Origin: Colletotrichum lupini
Taxonomy: Eukaryota; Ascomycota; Sordariomycetes; Glomerellales; Glomerellaceae
NCBI RefSeq assembly: GCF_023278565.1
Contig: NC_064675.1
Location: 5,456,001-5,520,000, forward strand
Direction: 5' to 3'
Length of the DNA: 64,000 bases
Positions 13,033 through 25,039 of the stretch are shown here, piece after piece. A program made the position numbers and the translations under genes. The stretch's first letter is position 1. Every line of letters begins with the position of its first letter. Below the pieces are notes generated by a model. It did not search any database, had not been told where the DNA came from, and was given only the letters and a program-made list of their open reading frames with translations.

Positions 13033-15102
13033 TAATAAGCTTATTATTACGTCTTCGTAAATAAAAGCGACTATTTTATTTATATATAAGGTACTAAAAG
13101 TATTTATTATTTAGGCATTCTACTTAAAATAATTCCTTATAAAAGGGGTCTTCGGGGTTAAGTAAAAAGTAGTTTTTATTTATATAGGGGGTTATTATAA
13201 CCTTTTTACGTTCTCTAGTTCTATAGAACTAAATAACTTAGTTATGTTTAAATAAATAAATATATTTATACTATAATTTATCGTCGTCCTCTTTAAAGCT
13301 AGTATCGTTAATATTAAGTAGTACTTTATAATCGATTTTTATTTAAGTACGTTATTAAGTAATATTACGAGGTTCGTCCGAATTATAAAATAATTCTATT
13401 TTATTAAAATAAAAAGAACTAGTTCTTATTTTAATATTTTCTTTTTTAATTTTAAAATTAATTCTTTTTTTATTAGTAATTCCGAAGTTAAGAGTCGGTT
13501 TCTTAAGTACTTTAATTTTATTTTTATATACAAAGTTTTTAAGCTATTCTTTAACTTTATAAATAAATTTCTTATTAACGTTTACTCGTCGTATTATATA
13601 AATAGACTTAGTTAATATTTTATTTAAATCGAGTTCTCTTTAGAACTTAATAAGTTATTTTTAATTTATATTATCTCGTTATATTATATATATAAAGCTA
13701 TTTATAATTCCTTTTATATTAGGTCCTCTTTTTTTAAGCTTAAAGAGCTACTCTTTTATATTAGCTAGGAGTTTTTATTTAATTCGTTCTTTAAAGAGGT
13801 TAAGCATATTTTTCGTAATAAGGTCCGTTTTACCCTTCTCTTTTATATTTTTATAAATTTAAAAAAGTATAATAAGGCATTCGATATTATTCTCTTTAAG
13901 AATATAGGGTCAATAGGCGAGTATCCTTTTTTTCTTTATTACTACCGCTAGAGTTTTAATAAATAGTAAGGTAGATTGTTTATTACTTTTAGGTTATTTA
14001 GAATACTATCTTATTTATTTTTTACTATTTTAGTAAGTAAAATAGCCGTTATTATAATAAGCTATTTATAAAAGTTATTTATAAAGAACCTCCTTATTTA
14101 TAATATTAACTCGCTTTTTTAAAATAAGTTAGTATTAAATATGCTTAGGTTATTAATAGTCTCTAGCTATATATCCTAGCTTATTATAGTTATAGTATTT
14201 AAGGTCCTTTTTTTATTAAAGTTATTCTTTTTTAATAACGCTAAGGTCTATTAGTTTACTATAATACCTAGTTATAATAGTCGTTAATTTATACTTACGT
14301 TTATTATTAAGCTTAGATTAGTTATTTTAAGCGTTTTACTCTTTTTATTTAAAGCGTCGTTCATAAAATCGATTATTAATTTTAATAGTTATATCGATAT
14401 AATTATAGAGTTTATTAAGCTAGTCTTATTAAAAAAGGTCGTTTTTAACTTCTTTTTTTAAGCTATAATAAAAGGCTATTATAAGTACTTTATTACCCTA
14501 ATTAAGCTTAGAGGTAATTTATCTAAATTTAAACGTATACTTACTAACTAATCCTTTTTATATAAGGGTTATAAGCCTTTATTTAGTAATTCGTTTTTTA
14601 TTAGGGTTACTAAAGGTTTCCTTAAGTCTTTTTTCGAACTTATTATAGTTATTAAAGATTTTTCTAATATCTTTGTTCTAAATATTACGTTCGTTCTTAA
14701 AGTAGTCTTTTATAAAGGGTTCGAACTAAGTAAGGGTATCTTTTTTAAAAAATAAAGCTATATAATAAACCTTATTAGCTTTAATAATAAAAAAGGTCTT
14801 ATAATAGTATAAATAGGCCCTAGTTTAAGTAAAGAATTTTTAAAAAGTATCCGGGGACCCGTTATAAAGTTCTAGTTTAGAGTACTTAGTTCTAAGTACT
14901 AAAAGAGGTCGGGGTATTATAAACTAAGTATAAAATTACTTATTTTTATTTTTAAGTTTAAGTATTATATTATATAGTTACTAAATAGTAAGTACGGCTA
15001 CTTTAGTAAGCTACGCCGTACTATGATTATTAATAGTTAATATATTCGTACTATTTAGTTAGTTTTTTAAAAAGTAAACTTATTAAATAGAAGTAATTAA
15101 AA

Positions 15103-15642
15103 TGTTATAGCTAATTAGTCGTAATAAGTATATTAATAGAAATTAAGGCTACGAGTACTAAGTAAATAGTATTATAATTATAAATAGCTTCCCTAAAGCT
15201 ATGTTTATAAGTTATAAAATAAGTAAGGCTTTAGTAATTAATTGTAGTTTTATTAAAAAGGGTTCTTAATAAAAATAGCTAAAAGCGATCGTAAGATTTA
15301 ATATTAAGTTAATTATTAAAAAAGCTATAAAAAGTCTATTTTTAAGCCTAGCTTAAGTTTATACTATATATAAGTCTTATTCCTAAATATATCCTTTATT
15401 TATATATTTACTTAACGGGCCCTATATTTTAAATATACGGGCTCCGTATTTTAAAAAGACGGGGTCCGTATCCTTAGTATACGGACCTTTTTATTTTTTA
15501 TTATTACGTAACTTATTTTATAATCTTTCTATTCCGTAGGAGTTACTTTATATTCTTATACTCCTATATATATAATATATTATAGCCGCTATAAGCCTAC
15601 GGGGTAGGCCCTGGTCTTAGTTATGTATATTAAGTCGTAATA
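15103..15642 (-). repeat. Gypsy-B 5' LTR
   Basis: 540 bp, partner of the LTR at 7654-8171. It starts TGTTATAGC on the plus strand and ends TCGTAATA. It is about 22 bp longer than its partner because a segment around CGGGCCCTATATTTTAAA (near 15415) is duplicated as an extra unit before the shared CGGGCTCCGTATT. A perfect inverted repeat GCCTAC-GGG-GTAGGC lies at 15595-15609. Confidence 0.87.
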
Positions 15643-15848
15643 CTAGGGCCCTATAGGCCCTATAGCTTAGCCTTAAGCTATAAAACTAAGCTCTTAATAA
15701 TTATATAACGAGCTAAACCGCTAAGCCTAAAGGGCTAGCTTATTAGTTTTTACTTACTATTCTGTTTTTTCTTTTTTTATATTAAGTTTTTAATTAATTA
15801 GGTTAATATAGTAGCGTTCTAACTTACCTTAAAATCCCTTTTATAATA
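15643..15848 (+). repeat. Probable right fragment of Gypsy-A 3' LTR
   Basis: This begins with the Gypsy-B target duplication CTAGG and is expected to continue the Gypsy-A 3' LTR that was broken at 7653. TTATAATA at 15841-15848 mirrors the LTR start TATTATAA and may be the end, giving an LTR of roughly 225 bp. There is no second copy in the window to prove it. Confidence 0.45.
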
Positions 15849-17580
15849 GTTATAGCGAGTACTAGGGCGCTTAAGTTAAAAAAACTAGCGGTTAATTTAA
15901 GTACCTCTTTTAAATAAGAGCCCTTTGCGTTTAAATACGAGGAAGTTACTAAATATATAAAAGTAGTACCCCTTTAGGGTCCGGTCCGCCTTATTGGGGC
16001 TATCTTCGCCTTTATAAGTAAGCTAGTTTATTAGAGTTAATATCGAGTGTCTTTATTACGTAATAAATTTTATAACTAATAATAGCCGGCCGTAGCTATT
16101 ACTAAATACTAATAATCCCGCTATAATATATTAATCGCCCTCCGAATAACTAAAAACTACCCCCTACTTTTTACCTTATTTAATAACTCTAGAATATCCC
16201 TTTTAGTCTTTCTTAACCTACTCTTATACTACGTTTTTAAAGTATTAATAATACTCTAAAGTTAGTTAGATATTTTAAAGCTATTATATTATATAAGCTA
16301 GGCGCTTATTAAGGTAATAGCTATATTAATATATATCTTTCTAATCTTTAAGTTAATAATATCTAATCCGTATTCCTTAAGACGGCCGTATTATAGTTCG
16401 GGGTCCTTTAGTATAATACTTATAAAATCGAACTTTTAGTTATTAAGGAAGCCCTAGGGGTTAATAATAACTACGTATCTCGGTATTTTAATAATACATA
16501 TTTAAAGTAGATAATTTAATAGCGATAGTAATAGCGATAGTAATAGGGCAATAGTAATAGGGTAATAATAATAGGGTAATAGTAATAGGGTAATAGTAAT
16601 AAATAATAAGGGAAATAGCGTTTTTCGATTTTAATAAAAGAAACGAAGTAACGAATATGTATATATATATACGAGTCAAAGTTAAAAGTATATAAATATT
16701 AATAGTAAGAAAGTTAGTATTATTCTTAACGATAGTAATAAGGGTATTTCCGATATTATACTATTATAAGTTATTATTACCTAGAGGGTAATAAACTTAG
16801 CTAAGTAAGCGGCTTATAAAGTAGTAGCGTTAAGTACTTAATATTGCCGTTAATAATCCGTAGTTATAAACTTTATAAGAGGGAAAGTTAAAAAGTTAGA
16901 AAATTTAAAAAAATTAGTCTATTAAGATAGTAGGAGTATCTATTAATACTATGTATTAATACTATATAATCGATATTAAGAACCGCCCGAGTAACTAGTA
17001 AAGGCAGAATAAAAAAACAAATATAAAAGTAGTACTTATATTAATATTATTATTATTAATAATACCTCTAGTACTAAGTAAGGCTACTTCTACTTAACGA
17101 GGCCTTAAGATTATATATAATTTTAATATATATAAGCTTAATATAAAGATATAGCGGGGGTATTAATAAGCTATTACTAATAAAGTAATTAACGTAATTA
17201 ATAATAATATAATTAATCTTATAGGGGCTCCTCGGCTACTAACGCTTATAAAATTACGATTTTAATTAATTAATAATCTTACGTAATTAGACGTATTATA
17301 AGATCTAGTCAACGAGAATTATACTTATAATATTAATCTTATAATAAAAAGTAAGATAAATAGACTTATTAATAAGTATGAGGCTAAAGTAGAGGACGAG
17401 GCTAAAGTAGAAGAAGTTACTAAATTACGAGCTATAGGCTATATAAAGTAATTAATAGTTAATTAGGTAGTTAATTAGGCTAATTTATTAATTACCGTAC
17501 TTTTTACTAAAATAATTTAATTAACTATAAGTTAATTAACGGCCTCTAATTAGCCTAACCTATTTAAATACTAACTACGT
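15849..17580. other. Unassigned AT-rich RIP-degraded sequence
   Basis: Composition and scarcity of CA/TG match the Gypsy DNA to the left, so this is most likely old repetitive DNA. I could not assign it to a known element. A plus-strand stretch at about 17225-17440 reads as a protein relic (APRLLTLIKLRF, later INKYEAKVEDEAKVEEVTK) with a few stops that look like RIP-made Gln/Trp losses. Its family is not recognised. Confidence 0.6.
16515..16612. repeat. Minisatellite of AATAG-GG/CG-based units
   Basis: Short units of the type TAATAGGGTAATAG and TAATAGCGATAG are repeated about seven times. The array lies within the AT-rich relic region; an antisense open frame across it is only low-complexity. 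Confidence 0.8.
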
Positions 17581-20242
17581 AAAGCCTAGTTTACGCATAT
17601 ACCCGAGACCGGCGGTTATATAGCAGCCGTAGCTATACTTAGTGGTAGAATAGCGGCAGCTGGTGGTAGAATATTATCGCCCTTTTTTTCTCCTTTTGCC
17701 ATAGCATCCGAAGTCCGACTAGAGTTTTGCTACTGATTGATGGATAGATTGATAGATGATTGATTAGATTGTTCTATATTCCACCAGCTTGGCATCGGCG
17801 GGGTTACTTTTGACGCAACTCCCGAGATTTACGGCGATACGGAGAGATACAATCCTGGACCGAGGAGTTACGGATATTCTGCTTATTGCGTATGAGCAGG
17901 CAAGAAAACGTCACTTTTCATCTCAACGACGTGCGTGTCGATTCCGTCCCGTTCGGCATGCCTCTTTTGTGTCTAGACCCTGAACTCCCACGGATACGGG
18001 CGGCATTCAGTCTCTCGATATGCACGCCATCAAGCTCGCGAGTTTCAACCCCACGCTCGCGACCCCTCCTCTTCTTTGAGCTTCGTCACTGACGGCAGGC
18101 GGCAGAAGACGGCATGGCGTAACCATGGGGCATCCAAGACTATCTTGAACTGTTTCTCTGGTTCTTTTCTTCAACTTTCTGGGTCATCTGCCGCTATCCT
18201 GCTATCTGCAAAGCGCCCGCCCATCAAGGTGAGCCGAGCAGCCGCGCGCTCATGAGAACCCCTCGGGCCCCCTCGTCACTCACCTTGATGGGTGTGATCC
18301 TCGGTGGTCTAAATCACCGAGCCAAAGTGGAAAATCGGTTCCCGATAGCTTGGAATTTCAAAGCTACAAGAAAAATCCAACCCTTCTCTTGCGTTTGGAG
18401 ATTGTCATTGGTTGTCGTACGCGTTGCTGACGGTGTTTGCCTACCTTAGTTCGGGGTCCTCGCTTACAAGCTGAAAGGGGCCGCCGTTGAAAAGGGCTGA
18501 AGCTGAAGCTAAAGCCAAAATCGACGAAAATTTCTGCTTCAGCCCTCGTCCCCCCGTACGAACAACCGGCGAAAGCTCTTTTGCCTCTCTCGGCCAGATA
18601 CACACCAATCGCTTCCACATCCCATCCCACGCATCCATTGAACACACCGTGACTGCCCAGGCCACACCGGGCAGGGTCGGATACTTTCGGGATTGTTGAA
18701 AGAGTAATACCCCACGGGCTGGTGGGGTTTGTCGACCCTCCTTGACAGGAACCCAGAACCCTTTGGACGCCGTCCCGACGAGCACCACGAGAGACAGGGG
18801 TGGGTGGAAAGGAAGCTATCATGCAAGATAACGCCATTTGAGCCTCTGAGAGGTTCGCGAACCGCACTCGCGTCTGCCTGTCTCGTCTCAAGGAGAAACC
18901 ACCCCCCCCCCCCCCCTTCCCCCGGTTCAAGTCCTTTTTAGCCCAAAGTCCAGAACATCGCGTAAACGAGGACCTGAGAGGAGTTGGAGGGGCGCGCGCG
19001 CGGCCGTACTGTACGCAAAAGTCGAAAAGTCGCAGCAAACCAACGAGAGACGAAAGAACCATGCTTTCCGATTATCGGACATCCTCAACCTGGCCCACGG
19101 GAAACGCTCTCATTAGCCTCTTCGCACTTTGTCCCCCCTTTTTCCCACGCCCGAAGCTTTTCCACATGAGGCTCAAGAGGCTAGAGCTATCCCGTCTGCG
19201 GGTACTGGGGCCGAACCGGCCTCGGACTGTCTTCGGGCCAACGTAAAAACAGACGACAATGGACGGGCATCGTGGGCCAGCCACACTGGGCACACGGGTG
19301 GGCGCGAAAGACGATCTCTGGTTCGCACAATGGGGAAGGGAAAAAATTGACTGCACACCAAACGAACGGCTCCCGATGAGTCTTATCTATGGAGCATCAT
19401 TCCATGCGGGCGGGCGGGAAGCGGAGGCTTGCGGAGGATAGTGTGCGGACGAACCCAACCGCAAGAAGCTCGTCGCATCCAAAAGTCGAAAATGCCCCCC
19501 CTCCCCCCTTGTTCCTCGCATGGGATGATCTTCCAACCCGCTAACCCTTTTTTATCACTTTCTGGGGTCCATCCATATCGTGGGAGAGAAGATCGTGGGG
19601 ACCCTGATTGTTCATAGCTTTGACAGTAGCTTTTTACCCGCGGACATCGAGGGTGAGAAGAGACCTCTGTCTTCTTTCTCTCCTACCTGCATGGCCTTGC
19701 CCTTGCTGCTGCGGCAGCAGCAGGGCCTGCGGCCGCCCGCCCGCCTCCACGTTTCCACGCATCGGACGGATATCTTGCCCCATCCGCCGGGTGCTTTTTG
19801 ACTCGGATACGGCAAATGCTTGAGGGTCGGTGACGATGCATTCGTCCCGATGAGCTGTTTAATCCGCGGCCTAGGGTCATTCCCATTTCTTCTCACAATG
19901 GTGCGCGTCGGATGCTGCATGGCACTTGATAATGACTCGATTTTGGGGGTTTTCTGATTTTCTGTATTATTATGTCCATTACTATTGCATTATGGTCATG
20001 AAGTAAGCCCTCCTCGTTATTATGTCCTCCTCCTTAGTAGCTGGTTCCATTTTGTTCATGAAGGTATTGTTCGTTTTCCTTCCTCATTATGTCCAATTAG
20101 TTCCCTTTGTTCCAAGACCGTTTTCCTCCTCATGAATCGGTTGCCTTGTCGTTATCCAAAAGTATGTACGATGAAGTTGAAAATTTGAGCTGTGAAGCAG
20201 AAGCCTGCCCAATGATGTGTTGTGGCCGAGTAGGTAGGCTTC
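17581..20242. other. Intergenic region at the AT-rich/GC-balanced boundary; no gene seen
   Basis: Base composition jumps from roughly three quarters AT to balanced within about 100 bp near 17,580-17,700. The region holds simple repeats: GTGGTAGAATAGCGGC-like repeats at 17640-17675, GATTGATGGATAG-like repeats at 17735-17772, a run of 15 C at 18902-18916 and a GCGCGCGCG tract near 18990. Open frames here, including one of 232 codons on the minus strand at 18364-19062, are low-complexity and look non-coding. Confidence 0.6.
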
Positions 20243-21110
20243 TCATGCGGTGTTGTAGTACATGTCAATCTCCTTGATCTTGAAGATGGCATCGGCGGCG
20301 GGGGGACCGGCGCTCCAGCCCTTGTCGCCGTTGGCCCAGTTGTTGAAGACCCAGGGGCCGGCCTGCGTGGGCACGCTCTGGGTGGTCTGCCAGGTCTGGA
20401 TGCCGTCGACGAAGAAGCGGACGACGCCGGGCATCCAGTCGATGCGGTACTCGTGCTCCGTGGCGGTCGGGTTCGTGGGGGGCAGGACGGAGAGCCAGGA
20501 CTTGGGGGAGGACTTGCTCGTGGCCTGGTTCGCGAACCAGACCTGGCGCTTGCCGGCGTTGCTCTGGGAATTTGCGTCGGAGACCCACTCAATGTCGGTC
20601 TCTTGGTTGTCGTTCTTGTAGAAGAAGATACCTGTTGATGCTGTGTTAGTCTCGAAAGAGTGTTTGATGATGATGGCAAGATCTGTTGAAGGGGGCAGGC
20701 TTACCATTGCAGACACCAGCGGGCTCGGAGAAGACGGCGACGGTCCGGACAGAGGCGTACTTGATGTTCTGGGCCACGGTGACGACCTCGCCAGACTTGT
20801 AGGGCTTGGACTTTTGGCCGCCGTCGACCTTGAGGTTGAGGTAGCCGCCGTTAATGTAGGCGTTCTGCGTGACGAAGACGTGCGTGTCGCTGACGGGGTA
20901 GCCGCTCACGCGCAGGCCGTCGGGCACCTTGGCGCCGTTGGCGAGCTTGCTAAAGTCCCAGTAGAGCCTGTTGGCGAAGGAGACGCTGCCGACGGTGAAG
21001 ATGTTCTTGACGGCCGTGATCTTTGACGAGCGCTGAGGCACCGGGGCGGGAGCCGCGGAGGCGCAGACGGCCAGGAGGGCTGTCACGATGAGGGAAGCGC
21101 GGCGAGCCAT
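20243..21110 (-). CDS. Secreted glycoside hydrolase family 16 protein (endo-beta-glucanase / transglycosylase type)
   Basis: Two exons, 21110-20705 and 20631-20243, with a 73-bp intron (GTAAGC donor, CTAAC branch, CAG acceptor), give 264 aa. The N-terminus MARRASLIVTALLAVCASAA is a clear signal peptide, followed by a basic APVPQR stretch. The rest is one GH16-like jelly-roll domain. The catalytic signature is NDNQETDIEWV, with Glu146, Asp148 and Glu150 as nucleophile, helper and acid/base in the ExDxE arrangement. Later segments such as HEYRIDWMPG and RFFVDGIQTW are typical of the family. No GPI signal or carbohydrate-binding module is seen, so it is probably released into the medium or wall. 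Substrate (beta-1,3/1,4-glucan, or chitin-glucan transfer as in Crh proteins) cannot be decided. The nearest genes are more than 2.5 kb away on either side. Confidence 0.88.
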
Positions 21111-24100
21111 TTTAGTTTGTTGATGTCGATTAGATATTAGAGACCGGTTGTGAGGATAGGATGGTAAACCTTAGTGAAAAGGTCTTGTTGGTCTTGTTGA
21201 TGAGGAGGATGTTTGTTGTGTGAGAGAGTTGAGGCTGTCTGGTCTAGCCAAAACCTTCACCATGGCATCCGGGACGAGACGTTTACTTATACCATTCTGG
21301 AGTTTAATGTTTGTCTGTCTTCCTTCCCTTGCGAGAACATAATCTTGCTCTGTATCCCGTTGTTTTGCCCATATGCACTGCCGTTCTACACGCAGAACGG
21401 CATGCACCCCGCGTGGAGGACCTACCGAGAAAGCCACGCTCGACGCTTGTCAAAGCCGCCGGTCTACGCCGCGACGGCCGTAGGGGCCAGATTCTCACAA
21501 GCGTCTCGCGGCAGTGGCTTTCGGTGGCTTGATGGGGCTCTTTGGATGGGTTGTTTCCCGGTTCGCCGGAATAGGGCTGGTATAGATGTGATGGGCGGAG
21601 GGACTAACAGGATTTTCTCTTCACTCGCTCTCTTTACCGCGCCATGATACTCGATAGCTAGAGGCATAATAATGAGGACGAAATGCTCCTGGTTATGAGT
21701 TTCTGTTCGCTTGAGCGTGAGGTTCATAGAGCAATGATAGAATTATGAGGAGCGTGACAGACAATCAGAGAAATTAGAAACATCCTTCATAAAGGTGCAA
21801 CGGCTTCGTTGAGCTTTGTGACCAAAATGACCATGACCATACTAGCAACTTCAAATGCCTACCACAGTATCATTGAGCCTCTCTGCAGTATTTTCCAAGC
21901 GCTTGGTAAGGTTATGGGTCAAGGTTGTCCAGGCCTCTGGGCTAAGCGGGACGTGGCGTCGCGTGTCTTTCGCATGCGGCTCACGGCAATTGAGATCCGT
22001 GCCTCTGCTCTAGGCGGCCGCGGTCGATGCGGGTGCGACCTGAGCTTTGGGACGGGACTTCGATATTGAACCACTACAGTCTACAGGGAACGACGGCGGG
22101 ATCGGGTCCTGTGTTGGGCGTTCTGGTTTTCCTTGGGTGGTGTTGTTGGTTTTGGTGGCGACCAAAAAACACAGCCAGCTTCGGAGTCGACAAGAAGCCA
22201 AGGCCACCTAGAGGTCAAGTCCATGACATGTAGGTTATGTTGAGCTAAAGAGCTTAAAGAGCTCAAGAGCTAAAGAACCCAAGGGGGATTAAAGTCGTTC
22301 GTACCCCGTTTTTTCTGTCTTCGGCCGGGATCTGTATAGGCATAGTATGGTGTCTTGGCTGTTGGTGAGCTGCTCGAGCGACCTTTTCTGAATCCGGTAC
22401 CTTTTGCTACCGAATGCGGTTTTGCGAACCTCGTCAGCATCGTGAGGGGTTCAAAGAGAACGACTATGGCGGTTGAGAGGGGAGGAGTCTTGACGAGGAA
22501 CAAACGGGAGATGTCTCTGCCCACATGCCGTTGAGACATTCTCACTTTGATCTCTTCCCTGTCCCCATGCCCACCGCCCCCTCGGAGAGATACCACCGTG
22601 GTCGTTGAGACATTGGCACAAAAGAGTGCGGGCAGTGTTCCTGGCTTGACAATGGAAGACTCTGGGCCACACCGTCAGTCAACGCACATCCCGACGTCGA
22701 GCGCCTCTGGGCACTCTGGACCCTGCAGAAATTGATTGTCCTTCCCACTGAGACACATTGGGGGTCTTCTCCTCCCGCTCTCGCCGGTGCGGCTTGAGCC
22801 CAGGTCCCCCTCCCTCCTTCGGTATTACATCATACATAGGCGCAAGGAGGCTTTTCGACTAGAGGTATTCCGTATTAGCTCGCGGGACTGTCAACCCATT
22901 TTCTTTCCCTTCCGGATCTGCCAATGGAAATTTTTTGTCCATGTGGGAGGAGGGAGATCTGCCGATGGAGGGGCTAGGAGGAAAGATCCAGACTCAGGCA
23001 GTGGGATAGGGTAGTGGGAAAGATGTATTTTGCACTGGTTTTTACCCATCATGGAATATGCCGTTTACTCGTTGTGCTATTCTCTCCGATCTACGCTAGT
23101 CGACTCTGCAAAGCGAACGCCCCATCGGAACGTTATGACGAAATGCTTTCTCAACTGACTTAACGTGGTGATCGGCTTAACTTGCAGTCGTCGCCCGTCG
23201 CTTAGAGTAGAGCGCATACTAAGGAAGAGATTTCATCCTGTTCCCGGCCGAATGGTAAATGGACGTGCTGGGCTGACGGCACTACATCTCTTGGCTACAT
23301 GGGACGGCTCTATTCCTAACGTTAGCCAGTCCGAAGTTTACTGCACAACCCGTCACTATCACAGATCTTCTCTTTAGGATCGTCCATATCGATAATTCAA
23401 AACAACGTGAACAAGTGGATGCGGCAGTTGGTCGGTAGATCCAGGTCGAAGTTAGTCACCAAAGTAAAGTAGTGTTCCGTCCGTCCAAAGCAGCAAAGTA
23501 GCTCCGTGACTTGGCCCCGCCCTTCCGGCCGGCCCCGGGAAGGGGGGGGGGGAGGGTTCCAGGATCAGCGTTCAACTTGTCCATCCCCCGTCCACTCACC
23601 CATGTTGAACAGCTCCCTTCCATTAGAGCTCCAACAAAACCTTTGCGAACCAACAACTACCCAGACTTAAGAGCACAGACTTCACCGAGCTCGGTGGATC
23701 AAAGATCTCAGCCCCTCCCGGGCAAGACGATTGAGTCACAGGCACAGCGAGCTGTCCGATATCGCTCTCGTTTATTGAAGCATCGCTGCGCTGGTCACCT
23801 GCAGATCACGAGTGCGATATCGGGATGCCTCTTCTCCAACGTCTAGAGTCTGCAGAGTCACGAGTCGGATAGAGGAGGGTTCAGAAACCGTTGTGTAACT
23901 GTGAGGTAAAAGTATATCTGTATGGATACAGGAAGCAGCAAAGACTGGTGACAACGGAAATCGTTTTTTCGGCACCGAGGTGCACATGGCCGCCCTCCCA
24001 CCCTCTCCTCCCCGATGGTTACACAGCATCGTGGGGACCCTCTCACACCTGTCTCTATCCACGCGCGCCAAGAGGACCTAAATACAAGCTCCTGGAAGCC

Positions 24101-25039
24101 ACGGTCATGGTTCGTTGCTGAGGAGTTTTGACTTCTGCGCTATGCTACATGTACACTCGATGCCTGCCTGCGGTGATGGAACTCATGGGGGCCTTGGGGG
24201 CCATCGGGTTTTTTGATGTATTAAACTTTCACGGCATATGCGCAGCGCAACGAAGGAATCCCTGACGACCTTGATGAGTGTACGCTTCGTGCACGTGTAT
24301 ATACACAGAGCCACAGTGATAGAGAGGAATATGGACTCGTGAAGAGACAGCAATGGGCGGACAACGGTGCGCTGCGGCTGATGAGCCGATCATGACATGG
24401 ACTCATCACATCACCCGGACCCTTCTTAGGATCGGGGGCAAGATCCTAGAGTCTGCTTGGTAGAGGATAGTCATTGCTCGGCGCCCCCCTCCGCCTGCCG
24501 GCATTGCATGGGTTGGTGGTCTCTCAGGGTCCAGAGGAGTTCCGCATGCGGACAAGTCACGCGACCTTGACTCATATTGATGTGATCTTGGCAAAATTCA
24601 TTCACGGGCTAGAGCCTAGAGGCCACAACGCGTCGAACGTTGCGGGCGCTGCTGTTGTAATGCGGTGTAACTATCTCTCTTGGGCATGGATGTCATGGAG
24701 TTACACGAACCGGATCAGCGGACTGACAACGATCGAAATTTCGCGGAATCCTTATCACATTCTGAACCTTGATGGCTCCGAACCCTGATGGTTAAGGTGT
24801 CTGCTAGGTACCTTGAGAAATTACTGAAATTCGCGTGATCATAATTCCATACCATCAACTCCAAGTGGGAATAGTGCCAGTAACAAGAATGAACAAACCA
24901 AAGAGGCAAACGCTAGACTCCTTCGACAGTACCACTATCCCATTCGCCTCCATCTCTGGCTCGGTATCATCGCTGACAGACCAGGCTTCAGGCTAACTAC
25001 AAAGAAACAGAATAACCCACGCGCCTGCAAAAACCAAAC
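21111..25039. other. 3.9-kb intergenic region; no gene seen
   Basis: The stretch carries the promoter side of the GH16 gene and the 3' side of the Kelch gene. No open frame shows a recognisable domain, sensible codon use or splice pattern. A short reiterated AGAGCTTAAAGAGCTCAAGAG tract lies at 22250-22280 and a run of 10 G near 23540. No transposon remnant was recognised. Confidence 0.5.

Larger units (their letters stand above)
7654..15642 (-). mobile_element. Gypsy-B: complete Ty3/Gypsy retrotransposon on the minus strand, RIP-mutated, with nested Copia solo LTR
   Basis: Two LTRs in the same orientation (7654-8171 and 15103-15642) flank an internal region read on the minus strand. Gag lies near 14,000-14,700 (YSLKKEVKNDL and later NNRFYERRFK, typical of gypsy capsid proteins). 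Reverse transcriptase lies near 10,950-11,450 (KKGVKKRKLVINYKKLN, FIIIDLKEVFN). RNase H follows near 10,400-10,800 and integrase near 9,590-9,900 (residues like RLT, FIPYKELNT, KEII). A pyrimidine run on the plus strand at 8177-8186 is the polypurine tract next to the 3' LTR. Target duplications are CTAAG (7649-7653) and CTAGG (15643-15647), one transition apart. A Copia solo LTR with its own duplication splits it at 12514-13027. All frames carry many stops. Confidence 0.88.

Noticed and set aside
1991..17580. CRISPR array, rRNA or organelle origin for the AT-rich block
   Set aside because: No regular spacer-repeat array or rRNA landmarks; the Gypsy/Copia domains, LTRs and CA/TG depletion explain the composition.
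18364..19062. 232-codon minus-strand open frame
   Set aside because: Translation is Gly/Arg/Ser-rich low complexity crossing a poly-C run, with no domain, signal or splice structure; other frames overlap it.
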